A stretch of 64,000 nucleotides of DNA from positions 1 through 64,000 of the forward strand of contig CAZTIR010000001.1 of NCBI GenBank assembly GCA_964613695.1. The letters run 5' to 3'. The notes under the pieces were generated by a model that made no database searches, was not told the origin of the DNA, and saw only the letters and a list, made by a program, of their open reading frames with translations. Source of the stretch: Pyrolobus sp964613695 (GTDB lineage Archaea > Thermoproteota > Thermoprotei_A > Sulfolobales > Pyrodictiaceae). This document shows positions 25,375 to 33,859 of this stretch, one piece after another (the stretch's first letter is position 1; each line of letters opens with the position of its first letter). The translations under genes and the position numbers were made by a program.

Positions 25375-25590
25375 ATGAGGATGAGCCTTAGTATAGAAGA
25401 GTGGGCGCGGTACACGCTACGCAAAAAGAAGTTCATTACAGTGCAGGAGGTTGCGAGGATGCTTGGCATAAGCACAAAGACTGCTGGGAAGCTCTTAAAG
25501 CGTCTAGAAGACGCCGGGATTGTTGAAAGGTGGAGCCGGAGAGCATATAGGGTGAAGATGACGGCCGAGGAGGAGTCGGTTGAGGAATAA
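25375..25590 (+). CDS. Small winged-helix DNA-binding protein
   Basis: About 71 aa. FITVQEVARMLGISTKTAGKLLKRLEDAGIVERWSRRAYRVK is a complete winged helix-turn-helix. I prefer the ATG at 25375 since longer starts run into the hisB promoter region and add no fold; a TATA-like CTATACG at 25339-25345 is correctly placed. Its stop overlaps the ATG of the next gene (TAATG), so the two are coupled. The regulated target is unknown, possibly hisB across the divergent gap. Confidence 0.75.
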   Translation: MRMSLSIEEWARYTLRKKKFITVQEVARMLGISTKTAGKLLKRLEDAGIVERWSRRAYRVKMTAEEESVEE

Positions 25591-25907
25591 TGCCAAAGCC
25601 TGTTAAACTAGTCCTCGTCACAGCAGAGCACCACCCGCTCCACAAGCAGTGGGTTAAGCTGGCTGAGGAGATTGCAAAGGAGACTGGTCTCGAGCTCGAG
25701 ATACGCAAGGAGGACTATATACTGCTCAACGAGTGCGGCGAGCAGGACGAGTTCGGGATGGCGTGGCTGCCGCAGCTACTGGTCTTCCTCGACGACGGCT
25801 CCTGTAAACTAGTCTTGTCGAAGCTACCCCTAAACAAGGCTCTACAACCCGACCTCGAAGAGGCTAAGAAGACGGCGCTAGAGACGCTCTCCAAGCTTTC
25901 AAGCTAA
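25590..25907 (+). CDS. Hypothetical thioredoxin-fold-like small protein
   Basis: 105 residues. VKLVLVTAEHHPLHKQWVKLAEEIAKETGLELEIRKEDY followed by GMAWLPQLLVFLDDGSCKLVLSKLPL has the beta-alpha-beta then cis-Pro-like pattern of thioredoxin-like folds, but there is no CxxC active site (only isolated cysteines). Function unknown. Translationally coupled to the winged-helix gene. Confidence 0.6.
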   Translation: MPKPVKLVLVTAEHHPLHKQWVKLAEEIAKETGLELEIRKEDYILLNECGEQDEFGMAWLPQLLVFLDDGSCKLVLSKLPLNKALQPDLEEAKKTALETLSKLSS

Positions 25908-25960
25908 CCGTCTCCGAATATAACCCGTTTTTCAGCCTACGGGACACCTGGTTGTAGAGC

Positions 25961-26449
25961 ATGGAGCCACGCGTACCCTACGTCCCATCACCGCCGGGAG
26001 TTGTGAGGAAGATGCTAGAGATTGCCGGCGCGGGCCCCGAGGATGTAGTCTACGACCTTGGCTGCGGTGATGGGCGTATACTCATAACGGCCGTGAAAGA
26101 ATTCGGCGTTAAACGCGCAGTGGGTGTCGAGATTCGAGAGGATCTTGTAAAGGAGGCTAGGAGGAGGGTTGCAAGCGAGGGCCTCGAGGACAGGATAGAG
26201 ATAATACATGGTGACATGTTCGAGGTCGATATCGGAGAGGCTACCCTCGTAACGCTATTCCTCCTTACAAGCGTTAACGATGAGCTCGCGCCAAAGCTGG
26301 AGAGGGAGCTGAAGCCGGGGACGAGGGTTGTGAGCCACGAGTTTCAGATAACCTCGTGGAAGCCAACCGTAATGGCGACAATCTACGATGACATGACGTC
26401 ACACAACATATACCTTTATGTCGTGGGTAGGCACAGGTGGCGGGGGTGA
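25961..26449 (+). CDS. aKMT-type protein lysine methyltransferase
   Basis: SAM-dependent methyltransferase of 162 aa. VPYVPSPPGVVRKMLEIA, then motif I YDLGCGDGRI (31-40), VGVEIRED, GDMFEVDI and LFLLTSVNDELAPKLERELKPGTRVVSHEF correspond closely to the crenarchaeal broad-specificity lysine methyltransferase aKMT of Sulfolobus, which methylates surface lysines of many proteins including chromatin proteins. The identity comes from recalled family sequence and cannot be verified here by alignment. Confidence 0.88.
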   Translation: MEPRVPYVPSPPGVVRKMLEIAGAGPEDVVYDLGCGDGRILITAVKEFGVKRAVGVEIREDLVKEARRRVASEGLEDRIEIIHGDMFEVDIGEATLVTLFLLTSVNDELAPKLERELKPGTRVVSHEFQITSWKPTVMATIYDDMTSHNIYLYVVGRHRWRG

Positions 26450-26455
26450 AGGTGT

Positions 26456-27025
26456 ATGAGCGAGGAGGTACGAGTACCAATACTCGTGGTCAAGTCGAGC
26501 GAAGGTAGGATAGAGGACACTAAGATAGTCGAGGATAAGACGATGGAGGAGGTGCTTAGAGAGTACGTCAAGAGGGCTGCCGACGAGTGGAACCCGCAGC
26601 TCAGCGACTTCACGGTAATGAAGACGTTCTATGAGCTGAGGTACAAGCTCCCCATAGACCCCGACCTCTACGACCTAGCGGTCATGCTCAACCTGGACCT
26701 AGAGAAGGAGGGCAACGAGGTTATCCTCAAGCTGCCGGTATACACGATAAGCTTCGACAACCGATGGGATGGGGACACGTACCGCGATCTACGCGTCTAC
26801 GTGGTAACCTACCTCATAGACGAGAAGCTCAAAGACCAGATAGTCGAGTACGCGAGGGAGACGACGTCTAGGGAGAAGAAGCTAGGGATGGAGACGAGTC
26901 TAGAGATAACACCAGAGCAGCTTCAGAGGCTAGAGGAGGGTCTCGCAGAGGCGGAGGCGGTTGAGCAGACGGGGCAGAGCAGTAGCAAGAAGAGGAGGAA
27001 GAGGAGTAGGAGAAAGTCCAGTTAA
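26456..27025 (+). CDS. Hypothetical crenarchaeal protein with basic tail (DUF2286-like)
   Basis: 189 residues, starting 6 nt after the aKMT stop. The core (VPILVVKSSEGRIEDTKIVED ... YTISFDNRWDGDTYRDLRVYVV) is mixed alpha/beta, followed by a Glu-rich helix and a Lys/Arg/Ser-rich tail SSSKKRRKRSRRKSS suited to nucleic-acid contact. I believe it matches the archaeal DUF2286 family but am not certain. It overlaps the 3' end of the convergent PolB1 gene by 4 nt. Confidence 0.65.
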   Translation: MSEEVRVPILVVKSSEGRIEDTKIVEDKTMEEVLREYVKRAADEWNPQLSDFTVMKTFYELRYKLPIDPDLYDLAVMLNLDLEKEGNEVILKLPVYTISFDNRWDGDTYRDLRVYVVTYLIDEKLKDQIVEYARETTSREKKLGMETSLEITPEQLQRLEEGLAEAEAVEQTGQSSSKKRRKRSRRKSS

Positions 27026-29997
27026 AGCCTCCTCGCGAAGAACGCCTCGAGCTTAACAGAGCTTATTACATCATCCCAACTCATGCCTATAGCTCCAAGC
27101 ACCTGCTCGAACGCAGTCCTCACTATACGAAGGTACTCATCCGTATCAACCTCGTGGAGCTTCGCCAGCTGCACAGCCTTCACCTTATCCTTGCCCCTAA
27201 CCTTGACATACACTATAACATCGCCCGGCATCACGTGCACCCCCGCCTGCATTAGCTGCATTGCCGCACGCACATGGGGCGGTATGTTCGCGTACTGGTC
27301 TATCGGCTTCGTTAGAGCAACGTGTATCGCCAGCTCGTCCAGCATGTAGTCCTTCTCGCGGAGCTTCCTATAGACCTCGTGGAGCTTATCCCTAATCTTC
27401 TTCTTCACGACTATGAACTCCTCTGGAGTACTCGCCTGCCCTAGTAGCTCGAGTATGTCCTTGAACGCCTTCTTGAGGAACATTGGCGCGTTCCTCTTCT
27501 TAGCCACAACGCCCTTAACATCAACCTTGCCGTCGGGGTAGACGCCGACATAGTTCTTCTTGCGGCCCGAGAAAGCCACGAACTTGTACACCTTGTCCAC
27601 CTCGAGGTCTAGCCCGAAGCTCTCCTCGACGAATCTTTGAAGCTCTTGCAGCTTATCCTCAGGCGGGGACCATAGGAAGAGGGAGTCGGTGTCGCCGTAA
27701 AGGACTTTGAGGCCCAGATCCGCGGCCTTCCGCACCGTCTGCTTGATAGTATACCTGCCTATCGCCGTAACACTCTCGGCGACCGAAGGCGCATACAGCG
27801 GGAAGTTCTCGGCGCCGAAGACACCGTAGGAGGCGTTAATGTATACCTTCATAGCCGCCTGTACCACGTCATACCAGTGCCTCTCCTCCTCGCTCAAACT
27901 CTTATCCTTAGCCTTCTTCTTGTATATCTTCACACGGAAGTCTCTAAGCAACCCAACTATCTGCGAGGTTATCCCACGTATACTCATGCACACGCGGTGG
28001 CCCACGTCGGGAACCTTGACGTACTTGTCTCCAGGACAGTACTCGCTGTTAACAGTCTCATAGCTCAGATTCCACTTCTTAATGATGCTCGGGTACAGGC
28101 TAGCGAAGTCTAGGACAACCACGTTGAAGAAGACTCCCGCAGGCGCGGTGAGGACTATAGCACCTGCATACTTCCTACCCTTGATTACCGCTGTAGAGAC
28201 CTGCTGGCCTTTCAGCAGCCTCAGGTCCTCCTTGCGGGGTATTAGGTAGCCTCTACGCCTATGCTCCCAGTAGAAGAGGTTACGTATCCAAGCCGAGACT
28301 TGGCTCCGCGTGACATCCTCTAGGGGTAGCTTACTGATACGCATTAGCAGCGTAACCAGCTTCCAGACCAGGTAGTTGTTGAAGGTTATCAACTTGAGAG
28401 TTAGCATGGCATCACGGAAGTTATACGCCGCGAGCTCCGCTAGCGTAAGGTCGCTGATACTCGTCTCCACCTGTATCTTCTTCTCGCCCAATAGGGCCTC
28501 GGATATAGCGTCTAGAGTGAACTCCTTGTAAGCCGAGCCGAAGGCGTAGCTCTGAAGGGCTCGAATCGAGAATAGCTTGTAGAGGTCAACGTGCAGCCCG
28601 TAGACTAACGCTATGTAGTCTCTCGTGTGCTTAAAGGGGAGCAGGTCTCGGGGAATGCCGAGCTTTAGAGCGCGGTTATGGAGGTAGGGGAAGTCGAAGT
28701 TATCGCCGTTGAACGTCACAACAACCTCGTAATTGCTTATCAAGCGTATGGTCTCTAGTATGAGCGCCGTCTCGTCGTCAAAGATCTCTATCTCCGCGTC
28801 GGCGGGATACTCTCGCACAAGCTCGCCAAATTTTAGCAAGGGCCTAGCAAGTATCATCACCTTGCGGAGGCCGTCGTTGGATGCAAAAGCTACGCTAATC
28901 ACCGGGTAGGCTGCCTTGTTCGCATCAGGTATCCTGCCCTTAAACGGCGTATACACCTCGATATCGACGGCCAGCATCCTAGGCTTGGGCGGCGGAGCCT
29001 CGAAGAGCGGAATCCACTCCATAGCCAGCTTCCTCGTCTCCTCGTCCTCGTCGCCGAACAGCTTCTCCACCTTCTCGAGCTCCTCACGGCTAGGAGTATA
29101 GTCTAGCCTATACTTGCCCGCCTCGACGGCATAAGGCATGCCGGGTATCAGCTGGAGATCGTAGATGTAGTTGTGGTGGTACTTGATGTTAGCCTCCCAG
29201 GCTTTGGGAACCTTCTCCCTCAAAACCCTCACAGCGTTCGGATCTCTCACAACAATCTTCGTCATCTGTAACTTACGCCAAAGCAGCCTATCAAACCTCT
29301 CCACAACCTCGAGGTGATCGAAGCTGGGGTGCCGGATAACCTCCCTAATCTCCCTAACCTTGTCGGGGGGCAAGTCGGTTAGGAAGTACGGCTTATGCCC
29401 GTAAGCATCGTACACCACTACTATCTCGCCGTTATCCGCGAGCATCTTGCTATACGCTTTACCCTCCTCACCATCATAGTAGACGCCAAGCAGATAGCCC
29501 CTAACGTTCTCGACACGCCTCGGCTTACGCGTCAACGGCTTATCGGATACACGCGTAGGCCTAAACACATGCTTCCCAATAACCTCCACTATGTTGCCAA
29601 GGGAGCCGTGCCCCTCCCCACCAGCCTCCACAACCTCGGCAACACCCGCACCACTCTCAGCTCCCGAAGCAGCCTCACCAGCTCCCAAACCCTCCTCTCG
29701 TTCAACGGGCCCAGAGGCACCAGGAGCCTCGGATTGGGTGCGCGCGGCGGGAGCCCCACCCTCCTCCAACGCCGTGGCTGCTGCCACGCCGCCGCTCGGC
29801 TTCTTCGACGACAACATTCGCCTTATCAGCTCCTCGAGGCTAGACCCGCGGTTCTCATCCTCCTCGCGCCTCTCGCCACCAACCAGGCCCCCTGGCGGCC
29901 TTGAGGGCTTACGAGGGGGCTTGGAGGGCGGCTGCTGAGCCCGCTTACCCCTCCTCCCCCCGTAGAGGTACTCGAGCAGCGTCGCCTGCCGCGGCAA
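27022..29997 (-). CDS. polB1: Family B DNA polymerase I (PolB1)
   Basis: Main replicative DNA polymerase type of crenarchaea (991 aa, TTG start). N-terminal RQATLLEYL (Q4, L7, Y10, L11) fits a PIP box; Sulfolobus PolB1 has a similar element there. Residues about 12-160 are low-complexity, Pro/Gly/Glu/Ala-rich, much longer than the about 45 residues of Sulfolobus. Then Exo I DIE (345-347), Exo II NGDNFDFPYL (430-439), Exo III YNFRDA (525-530), motif A DFASLYPS (630-637), motif B KVYINASYG, motif C YGDTDS (767-772). Polymerase and proofreading residues are all present. No intein. Confidence 0.96.
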   Translation of the reverse strand: MPRQATLLEYLYGGRRGKRAQQPPSKPPRKPSRPPGGLVGGERREEDENRGSSLEELIRRMLSSKKPSGGVAAATALEEGGAPAARTQSEAPGASGPVEREEGLGAGEAASGAESGAGVAEVVEAGGEGHGSLGNIVEVIGKHVFRPTRVSDKPLTRKPRRVENVRGYLLGVYYDGEEGKAYSKMLADNGEIVVVYDAYGHKPYFLTDLPPDKVREIREVIRHPSFDHLEVVERFDRLLWRKLQMTKIVVRDPNAVRVLREKVPKAWEANIKYHHNYIYDLQLIPGMPYAVEAGKYRLDYTPSREELEKVEKLFGDEDEETRKLAMEWIPLFEAPPPKPRMLAVDIEVYTPFKGRIPDANKAAYPVISVAFASNDGLRKVMILARPLLKFGELVREYPADAEIEIFDDETALILETIRLISNYEVVVTFNGDNFDFPYLHNRALKLGIPRDLLPFKHTRDYIALVYGLHVDLYKLFSIRALQSYAFGSAYKEFTLDAISEALLGEKKIQVETSISDLTLAELAAYNFRDAMLTLKLITFNNYLVWKLVTLLMRISKLPLEDVTRSQVSAWIRNLFYWEHRRRGYLIPRKEDLRLLKGQQVSTAVIKGRKYAGAIVLTAPAGVFFNVVVLDFASLYPSIIKKWNLSYETVNSEYCPGDKYVKVPDVGHRVCMSIRGITSQIVGLLRDFRVKIYKKKAKDKSLSEEERHWYDVVQAAMKVYINASYGVFGAENFPLYAPSVAESVTAIGRYTIKQTVRKAADLGLKVLYGDTDSLFLWSPPEDKLQELQRFVEESFGLDLEVDKVYKFVAFSGRKKNYVGVYPDGKVDVKGVVAKKRNAPMFLKKAFKDILELLGQASTPEEFIVVKKKIRDKLHEVYRKLREKDYMLDELAIHVALTKPIDQYANIPPHVRAAMQLMQAGVHVMPGDVIVYVKVRGKDKVKAVQLAKLHEVDTDEYLRIVRTAFEQVLGAIGMSWDDVISSVKLEAFFARRL

Positions 29998-30053
29998 GAC
30001 CTCCCCCCAGGCCTATACGAGGCGGCCAGCCGGTTCTAGTAGAGGACCCCGTA

Positions 30054-30332
30054 TCACTGGATAAGGGACGCGTATAGGCTAAACCACCATAGTGTGAAAG
30101 CGGCGGAGTACGTTATGAACGCGCGTCCTAGTGAGTATTCGAGCCTCTTGTGGAGAGAGAGGAGGCGTGCAGCATAGAAGCCTGTGGCATACGCCGCCGC
30201 TACGATAGAGTAGGCCACTATGAGGATGTGGGAGAGGAGGGCGTTAGCAACACCAGCCAGAGATCCCATCACAACGCCCATCACTAGGTTCAGGAGGTCA
30301 CTCTTCCTCCTCGCCCTCAGCCTCCCCTCCAT
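30054..30332 (-). CDS. Small three-helix membrane protein
   Basis: About 92 aa from the ATG giving MEGRLRARRKSD; longer starts up to 30368 lie deeper inside rqcH. Basic N-terminus then three membrane segments (LLNLVMGVVMGSLAGVANALL, HILIVAYSIVAAAYATGFYAA, FITYSAAFTLWWFSLYASLI). Size and topology recall EMC6/Rab5-interacting-like proteins, but this is only a topology resemblance. It overlaps the end of rqcH by about 35 nt, so expression is coupled to ribosome quality control. Confidence 0.6.
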   Translation of the reverse strand: MEGRLRARRKSDLLNLVMGVVMGSLAGVANALLSHILIVAYSIVAAAYATGFYAARLLSLHKRLEYSLGRAFITYSAAFTLWWFSLYASLIQ

Positions 30333-32319
30333 GCGGGCGAGGAGGCTCGCTCGCCTCTCCTCTACCAACCTCCACGACCCTAGATGGGCCCGGAAGCCTC
30401 CTGATAATCTCGTTGACGTCCAGGCTCTTGGCTAGATACTCCTTCTCTCCCCCAAGTCTCGAGGCGAACAGCCTCTGAAGCCTCTTAGCGAGCCTCGAAG
30501 GCTCCTCGTCGCCGGGCACCAGCACCGCGTAGACCAGGCTCCTCCTCCTAACAAGCTCCCTGGGGCCCACAATCACCAGAGGTGCTTCGTCCTCCTCAGC
30601 TATGCCGATTGCTAGGCGCAGCTCAACATTCCTGATGTAATTACGGTGCCCGTAGACCATGAACGCGCCCTTGGTTAGATACTCGCCGGCTGGCGCGGCC
30701 TTCGAGACCTGACGGCCCCACACCCAGTACACGTCAACCACGCCCAAGCCCTCCTTCCATGCTCTCGAGTAGCACGCGGCTATCACGGCCGCCTCTCTGA
30801 GATCCTCCTCGGGGGGTGTACGCCCCTTCGCGAAGAGCACTACAGCGGGAGCCCCGCGTATATCAGCGTGCATGAAGATATTGTCCTCGCCTAGGTACCG
30901 CTTCACTATCGACTCGTTTTGACTCGCATCCCTGCCTCCTATGGCGAGTATCCAGTGGCTGGTGAACATCCAGTGGTACTTCTCATACCACTCTCTCCTC
31001 CTCACACGAGCCCTAGCCCTTCTAACGGCAAGGTCTATCTCGACTCTAAGCTCCTCGAGCTTACGCCTAAGCTCCTCTAGGCTCTTCTCAGCCCTACTCT
31101 TCTTCTTCTCCAGCTCGCCTACCCTACGGTAGAGCTCCGAAATGATGCTAGAGGATGTCGCCTTGATACCAGCCTCTATGAGCTCACCGCCAACGCTTAT
31201 CCTCACAACACCCCTGCTGGGTTCGACATCGACAACGCCCGGGCAGTTGCCCGGTATATACTCCCAGCCGCTCTCCTCCCTCATTCTACGAGCACACTCC
31301 AAAGCCTCGTCGACGAGCCCGGCGTTCTCCGCCACGATGAGAGCTATCCTCTCGAGCCTCCTCCTCTTCTCCTCGTACTCTCTGATAAGCTCCTCCGTCT
31401 TCCTAATAGCCGCTTCTAGCTTCCCGCGCTCCTCGCGGAGGCGTGAGACTGCCTCCTCGACAGCCCTAGCCTTCTCGAGCTCCACGAAATACTCGTCAAG
31501 GGCTCTTGAGAAGCTCTCAAAGCTCTTGTAGCGGCCCTCGTGGAGCGTGGGCTTGAAAGGCGTAGCCGTTAGCACTAAACCCTCCTCGTCGTAGACCAGG
31601 TAGCCTCTCCCCTCGAGAGACTCCCGGTAGATGCTCTTCAGAGTCTCGACTATAGACTCTATGTCGCCCCTCCCCAGGCTCTCGACGGGCGCGGTCTTGT
31701 CTATGCCCGCCCTGTGTAGAGCCTCCTCTATGACCTCGCCTGGGTAGCCAAGCCTCCTCACCAGAACCCTAACAGCCTCGCCGCTGGCGCCCCGCAGCCT
31801 CTCCACAACAGCCTCTACTGTTAGCTCCTCGGGGTGTATGGCTACCGGTGGCGGCGGCCTATACTCAACACCCCTCTTTACGACTCGATCCCTCATCTCC
31901 CTAGCCTCACTAACCTGTAGTATCAAGCCCTTCTCGTCGAGAAGCGCTAGCACCCCCCTCGGCAGGACCTCGGCTACAAGCTTCTTGCCGCTGCTAAACT
32001 CGAAGACTATTATCCGCTCGAAGCCCAGCTGCCTCACAGCCTCCAGCCTAGAGCCTCTAAGGTGTTTACGAAGAGCCATCACGAGTGGCGGGGGCTGCCC
32101 CTTACCGCTGACATCGTAGCTTGTCTCGTGCACCCGGCGCGACGGCTCGACTATCACTCTAGCGTCTCGGCCCCCGCGTAGGCGGAGGAGGAAGGTATTC
32201 TCGAACACCTCGTATATGTTGACGAGCCTCGCTCCCCGGAGCGCCTCCAGCTCCCTAGCCACGCTGGCGACGTCGAAGGCTGTCATGCTGGTCTTTCTCT
32301 TAGCCACCTTGTCTACCAC
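30298..32319 (-). CDS. rqcH: RqcH/NEMF-type ribosome quality control factor
   Basis: 673-residue NFACT protein (GTG start). NFACT-N domain from MTAFDVASVARELEALRGARLVNIYEVF, helix-hairpin-helix region, a long coiled coil (about 280-440 with many EERR heptads), then NFACT-R with YHWMFTSHWILAIGGRDASQNESIVKRYL and DIFMHADIRGAPAVVLF-like strands; Glu-rich C-terminus. Family role: binds obstructed 50S-peptidyl-tRNA and adds C-terminal tails. A TATA box centred at about 32347 lies 28 nt from the GTG, a leaderless arrangement. Confidence 0.92.
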   Translation of the reverse strand: MVDKVAKRKTSMTAFDVASVARELEALRGARLVNIYEVFENTFLLRLRGGRDARVIVEPSRRVHETSYDVSGKGQPPPLVMALRKHLRGSRLEAVRQLGFERIIVFEFSSGKKLVAEVLPRGVLALLDEKGLILQVSEAREMRDRVVKRGVEYRPPPPVAIHPEELTVEAVVERLRGASGEAVRVLVRRLGYPGEVIEEALHRAGIDKTAPVESLGRGDIESIVETLKSIYRESLEGRGYLVYDEEGLVLTATPFKPTLHEGRYKSFESFSRALDEYFVELEKARAVEEAVSRLREERGKLEAAIRKTEELIREYEEKRRRLERIALIVAENAGLVDEALECARRMREESGWEYIPGNCPGVVDVEPSRGVVRISVGGELIEAGIKATSSSIISELYRRVGELEKKKSRAEKSLEELRRKLEELRVEIDLAVRRARARVRRREWYEKYHWMFTSHWILAIGGRDASQNESIVKRYLGEDNIFMHADIRGAPAVVLFAKGRTPPEEDLREAAVIAACYSRAWKEGLGVVDVYWVWGRQVSKAAPAGEYLTKGAFMVYGHRNYIRNVELRLAIGIAEEDEAPLVIVGPRELVRRRSLVYAVLVPGDEEPSRLAKRLQRLFASRLGGEKEYLAKSLDVNEIIRRLPGPSRVVEVGRGEASEPPRPHGGEAEGEEEE

Positions 32320-32343
32320 CCAGCTAGCCTCCAGGCCCCAGCC

Positions 32344-32351
32344 CTTATACC
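32344..32351. promoter_or_regulatory. Shared bidirectional TATA box between rqcH and priL
   Basis: CTTATACC on plus reads GGTATAAG on minus. Its centre (about 32347) is 28 nt from the first base of the rqcH GTG (32319) and 29 nt from that of the priL GTG (32376), the usual archaeal TATA-to-start distance in both directions with leaderless starts. The 56-nt gap holds no second TATA candidate that I can see. Confidence 0.6.
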
Positions 32352-32375
32352 GTAATCCGGCGGCTAGAGTGTAGA

Positions 32376-33614
32376 GTGTGGGAGGCGCGGCTAGAGGGCA
32401 TGAGGCTTGACACCCGGAGCCCGGCCACCGTGATAAACGCCTCCCTGTACCCCTTCACCGTGGACCTGGAGCAGTTTGTGAGGAGGAGGTACGGCCCCGT
32501 CTCCTACGACACCGTCATGCTTAGACAGGAGGTTGTCGAGAGGGCTCTTGAGAGGCTTAGGGAGGCTGTAGAGAGGGGCGTCATAGAGTCGGAGCCGGGT
32601 AGCTCGGAGGTTGAGGTCCTAGCCTTCTACCTGGGGCTTCTCGTGGCGGCGCTCCTCCGCGACAAGTGGCTCGTATCGAGGTATGCTCTGGCGGAGGCGG
32701 AGAGGGCTTACAAGACGCTACTCGAGGAGAGTGATGACGTGATACTCGCAGTAGCTAGGAAGATTGGTGTGGGGCTGGAGTATAGCGGGGATGGGTTGAA
32801 GCTACCCTACGCGGTTACGAGCACTGGTCTAGTGCTCTACCACGAGTACAACTACTCTATGAGCGTATTCGAGTACGCTAGGCTTGCGCGCAGGCTTAGC
32901 GGCGACCCGAGGTGGAAGCTAACAAACCAGCTCGTTACACAGGGCCGCGTGTACCTGGAGAGGAGGAGTGTCGTACGCCTCCTCAAAGAGGCGATAATGG
33001 AGTACGTGGAGAGGCTCGCACGCGCATTCGAGGAGACCCGTGTAGATAAGATACCGGATGAGCTCTCCAAGCTCCTCGAGGAGGCTAGGAGGATACTCGA
33101 GGAGGCTAGGCCTAAGCCGAAGATAGAGAGGACTGGTGCACGCATACGCATCAAGCTCCCCAAGGGCTATGTGGTCGAGGAGGCTTTCCCGCCCTGCATG
33201 AGGGATATACTCGAGAGGGCTAGGAGAGGCGAGCACCTCAGCCACCACGAGAGGTTCGCGATTGCAACGTTCCTCCTCAACCTGGGAGTCGATATAGACA
33301 GGGTTGTTGACGTGTTCCGCAACATGCCAGACTTTAACGAGAAGATTGCACGATACCAGGTTGAGCACCTGGCGGGGCTGAGGGGCTCTGGGAAGAAGTA
33401 CCGCACCTATAGCTGCGAGAAGATGAGGTCACTCGGCATATGCAAGGGCGACTGCGGCACAAGGAACCCGATACAAGCCTACTACCGCAACCTCAAACAG
33501 CTAGTGAAGGAGGGGAGGCTGCGACTAGAGTCTATAAGCGGGGGCTCTGGCGGGGAGGGTGGGGAGGCTAATGTCGGCGAGGAGGGCGAGGAGACCAGCC
33601 CCTCAGCCGGCTGA
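32376..33614 (+). CDS. priL: DNA primase large subunit (PriL)
   Basis: Regulatory, Fe-S-containing subunit of the archaeal/eukaryotic-type primase (412 aa, GTG start). N-terminal helical region with NASLYPFTVDLEQFVRRRYG, and the C-terminal 4Fe-4S domain: Cys274 (FPPC), Cys347 (YSCEKM), Cys356 and Cys360 (GICKGDC), with YQVEHLAG between. A Gly/Glu-rich tail overlaps the start of rps25e. PriS is not in the window. Clustering with rps25e and nucS on the same strand suggests one operon. Confidence 0.95.
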   Translation: MWEARLEGMRLDTRSPATVINASLYPFTVDLEQFVRRRYGPVSYDTVMLRQEVVERALERLREAVERGVIESEPGSSEVEVLAFYLGLLVAALLRDKWLVSRYALAEAERAYKTLLEESDDVILAVARKIGVGLEYSGDGLKLPYAVTSTGLVLYHEYNYSMSVFEYARLARRLSGDPRWKLTNQLVTQGRVYLERRSVVRLLKEAIMEYVERLARAFEETRVDKIPDELSKLLEEARRILEEARPKPKIERTGARIRIKLPKGYVVEEAFPPCMRDILERARRGEHLSHHERFAIATFLLNLGVDIDRVVDVFRNMPDFNEKIARYQVEHLAGLRGSGKKYRTYSCEKMRSLGICKGDCGTRNPIQAYYRNLKQLVKEGRLRLESISGGSGGEGGEANVGEEGEETSPSAG

Positions 33615-33843
33615 GACCGCTGCCAGGGCTAGGCTCGAGGTAGAGGTCCCGGAGAGCCTCTACCAGAGGATCAAGAGGGAGATTGTGAGAGAGAAGTTTG
33701 TGACGCCCTACATGCTGGCCGAGAGGTACAACATGACCATAACCCTCGCTAAGAGGGTGCTGAGGAGGCTCGTTAGAGAGGGCGTCCTCAGAGTATACTC
33801 GTATAACAGGAGAGCGCCGATATACGTGCCTGCGGGTAGCTAA
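33571..33843 (+). CDS. rps25e: 30S ribosomal protein S25e
   Basis: Winged-helix ribosomal protein of the small subunit (90 aa from ATG). FVTPYMLAERYNMTITLAKRVLRRLVREGVLRVYSYNRRAPIYVP is the S25e core; the N-terminus is a short basic Ala/Pro tail. The ATG lies inside the 3' end of priL (44-nt overlap), so translation is coupled. Confidence 0.92.
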   Translation: MSARRARRPAPQPAETAARARLEVEVPESLYQRIKREIVREKFVTPYMLAERYNMTITLAKRVLRRLVREGVLRVYSYNRRAPIYVPAGS

Positions 33844-33859
33844 CCACCGGGGCCTCGTT

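Noticed and set aside
32376..33614. Considered as the XPB partner Bax1
   Set aside because: The four cysteines and the YSCEKM / GICKGDC motifs identify primase large subunit.
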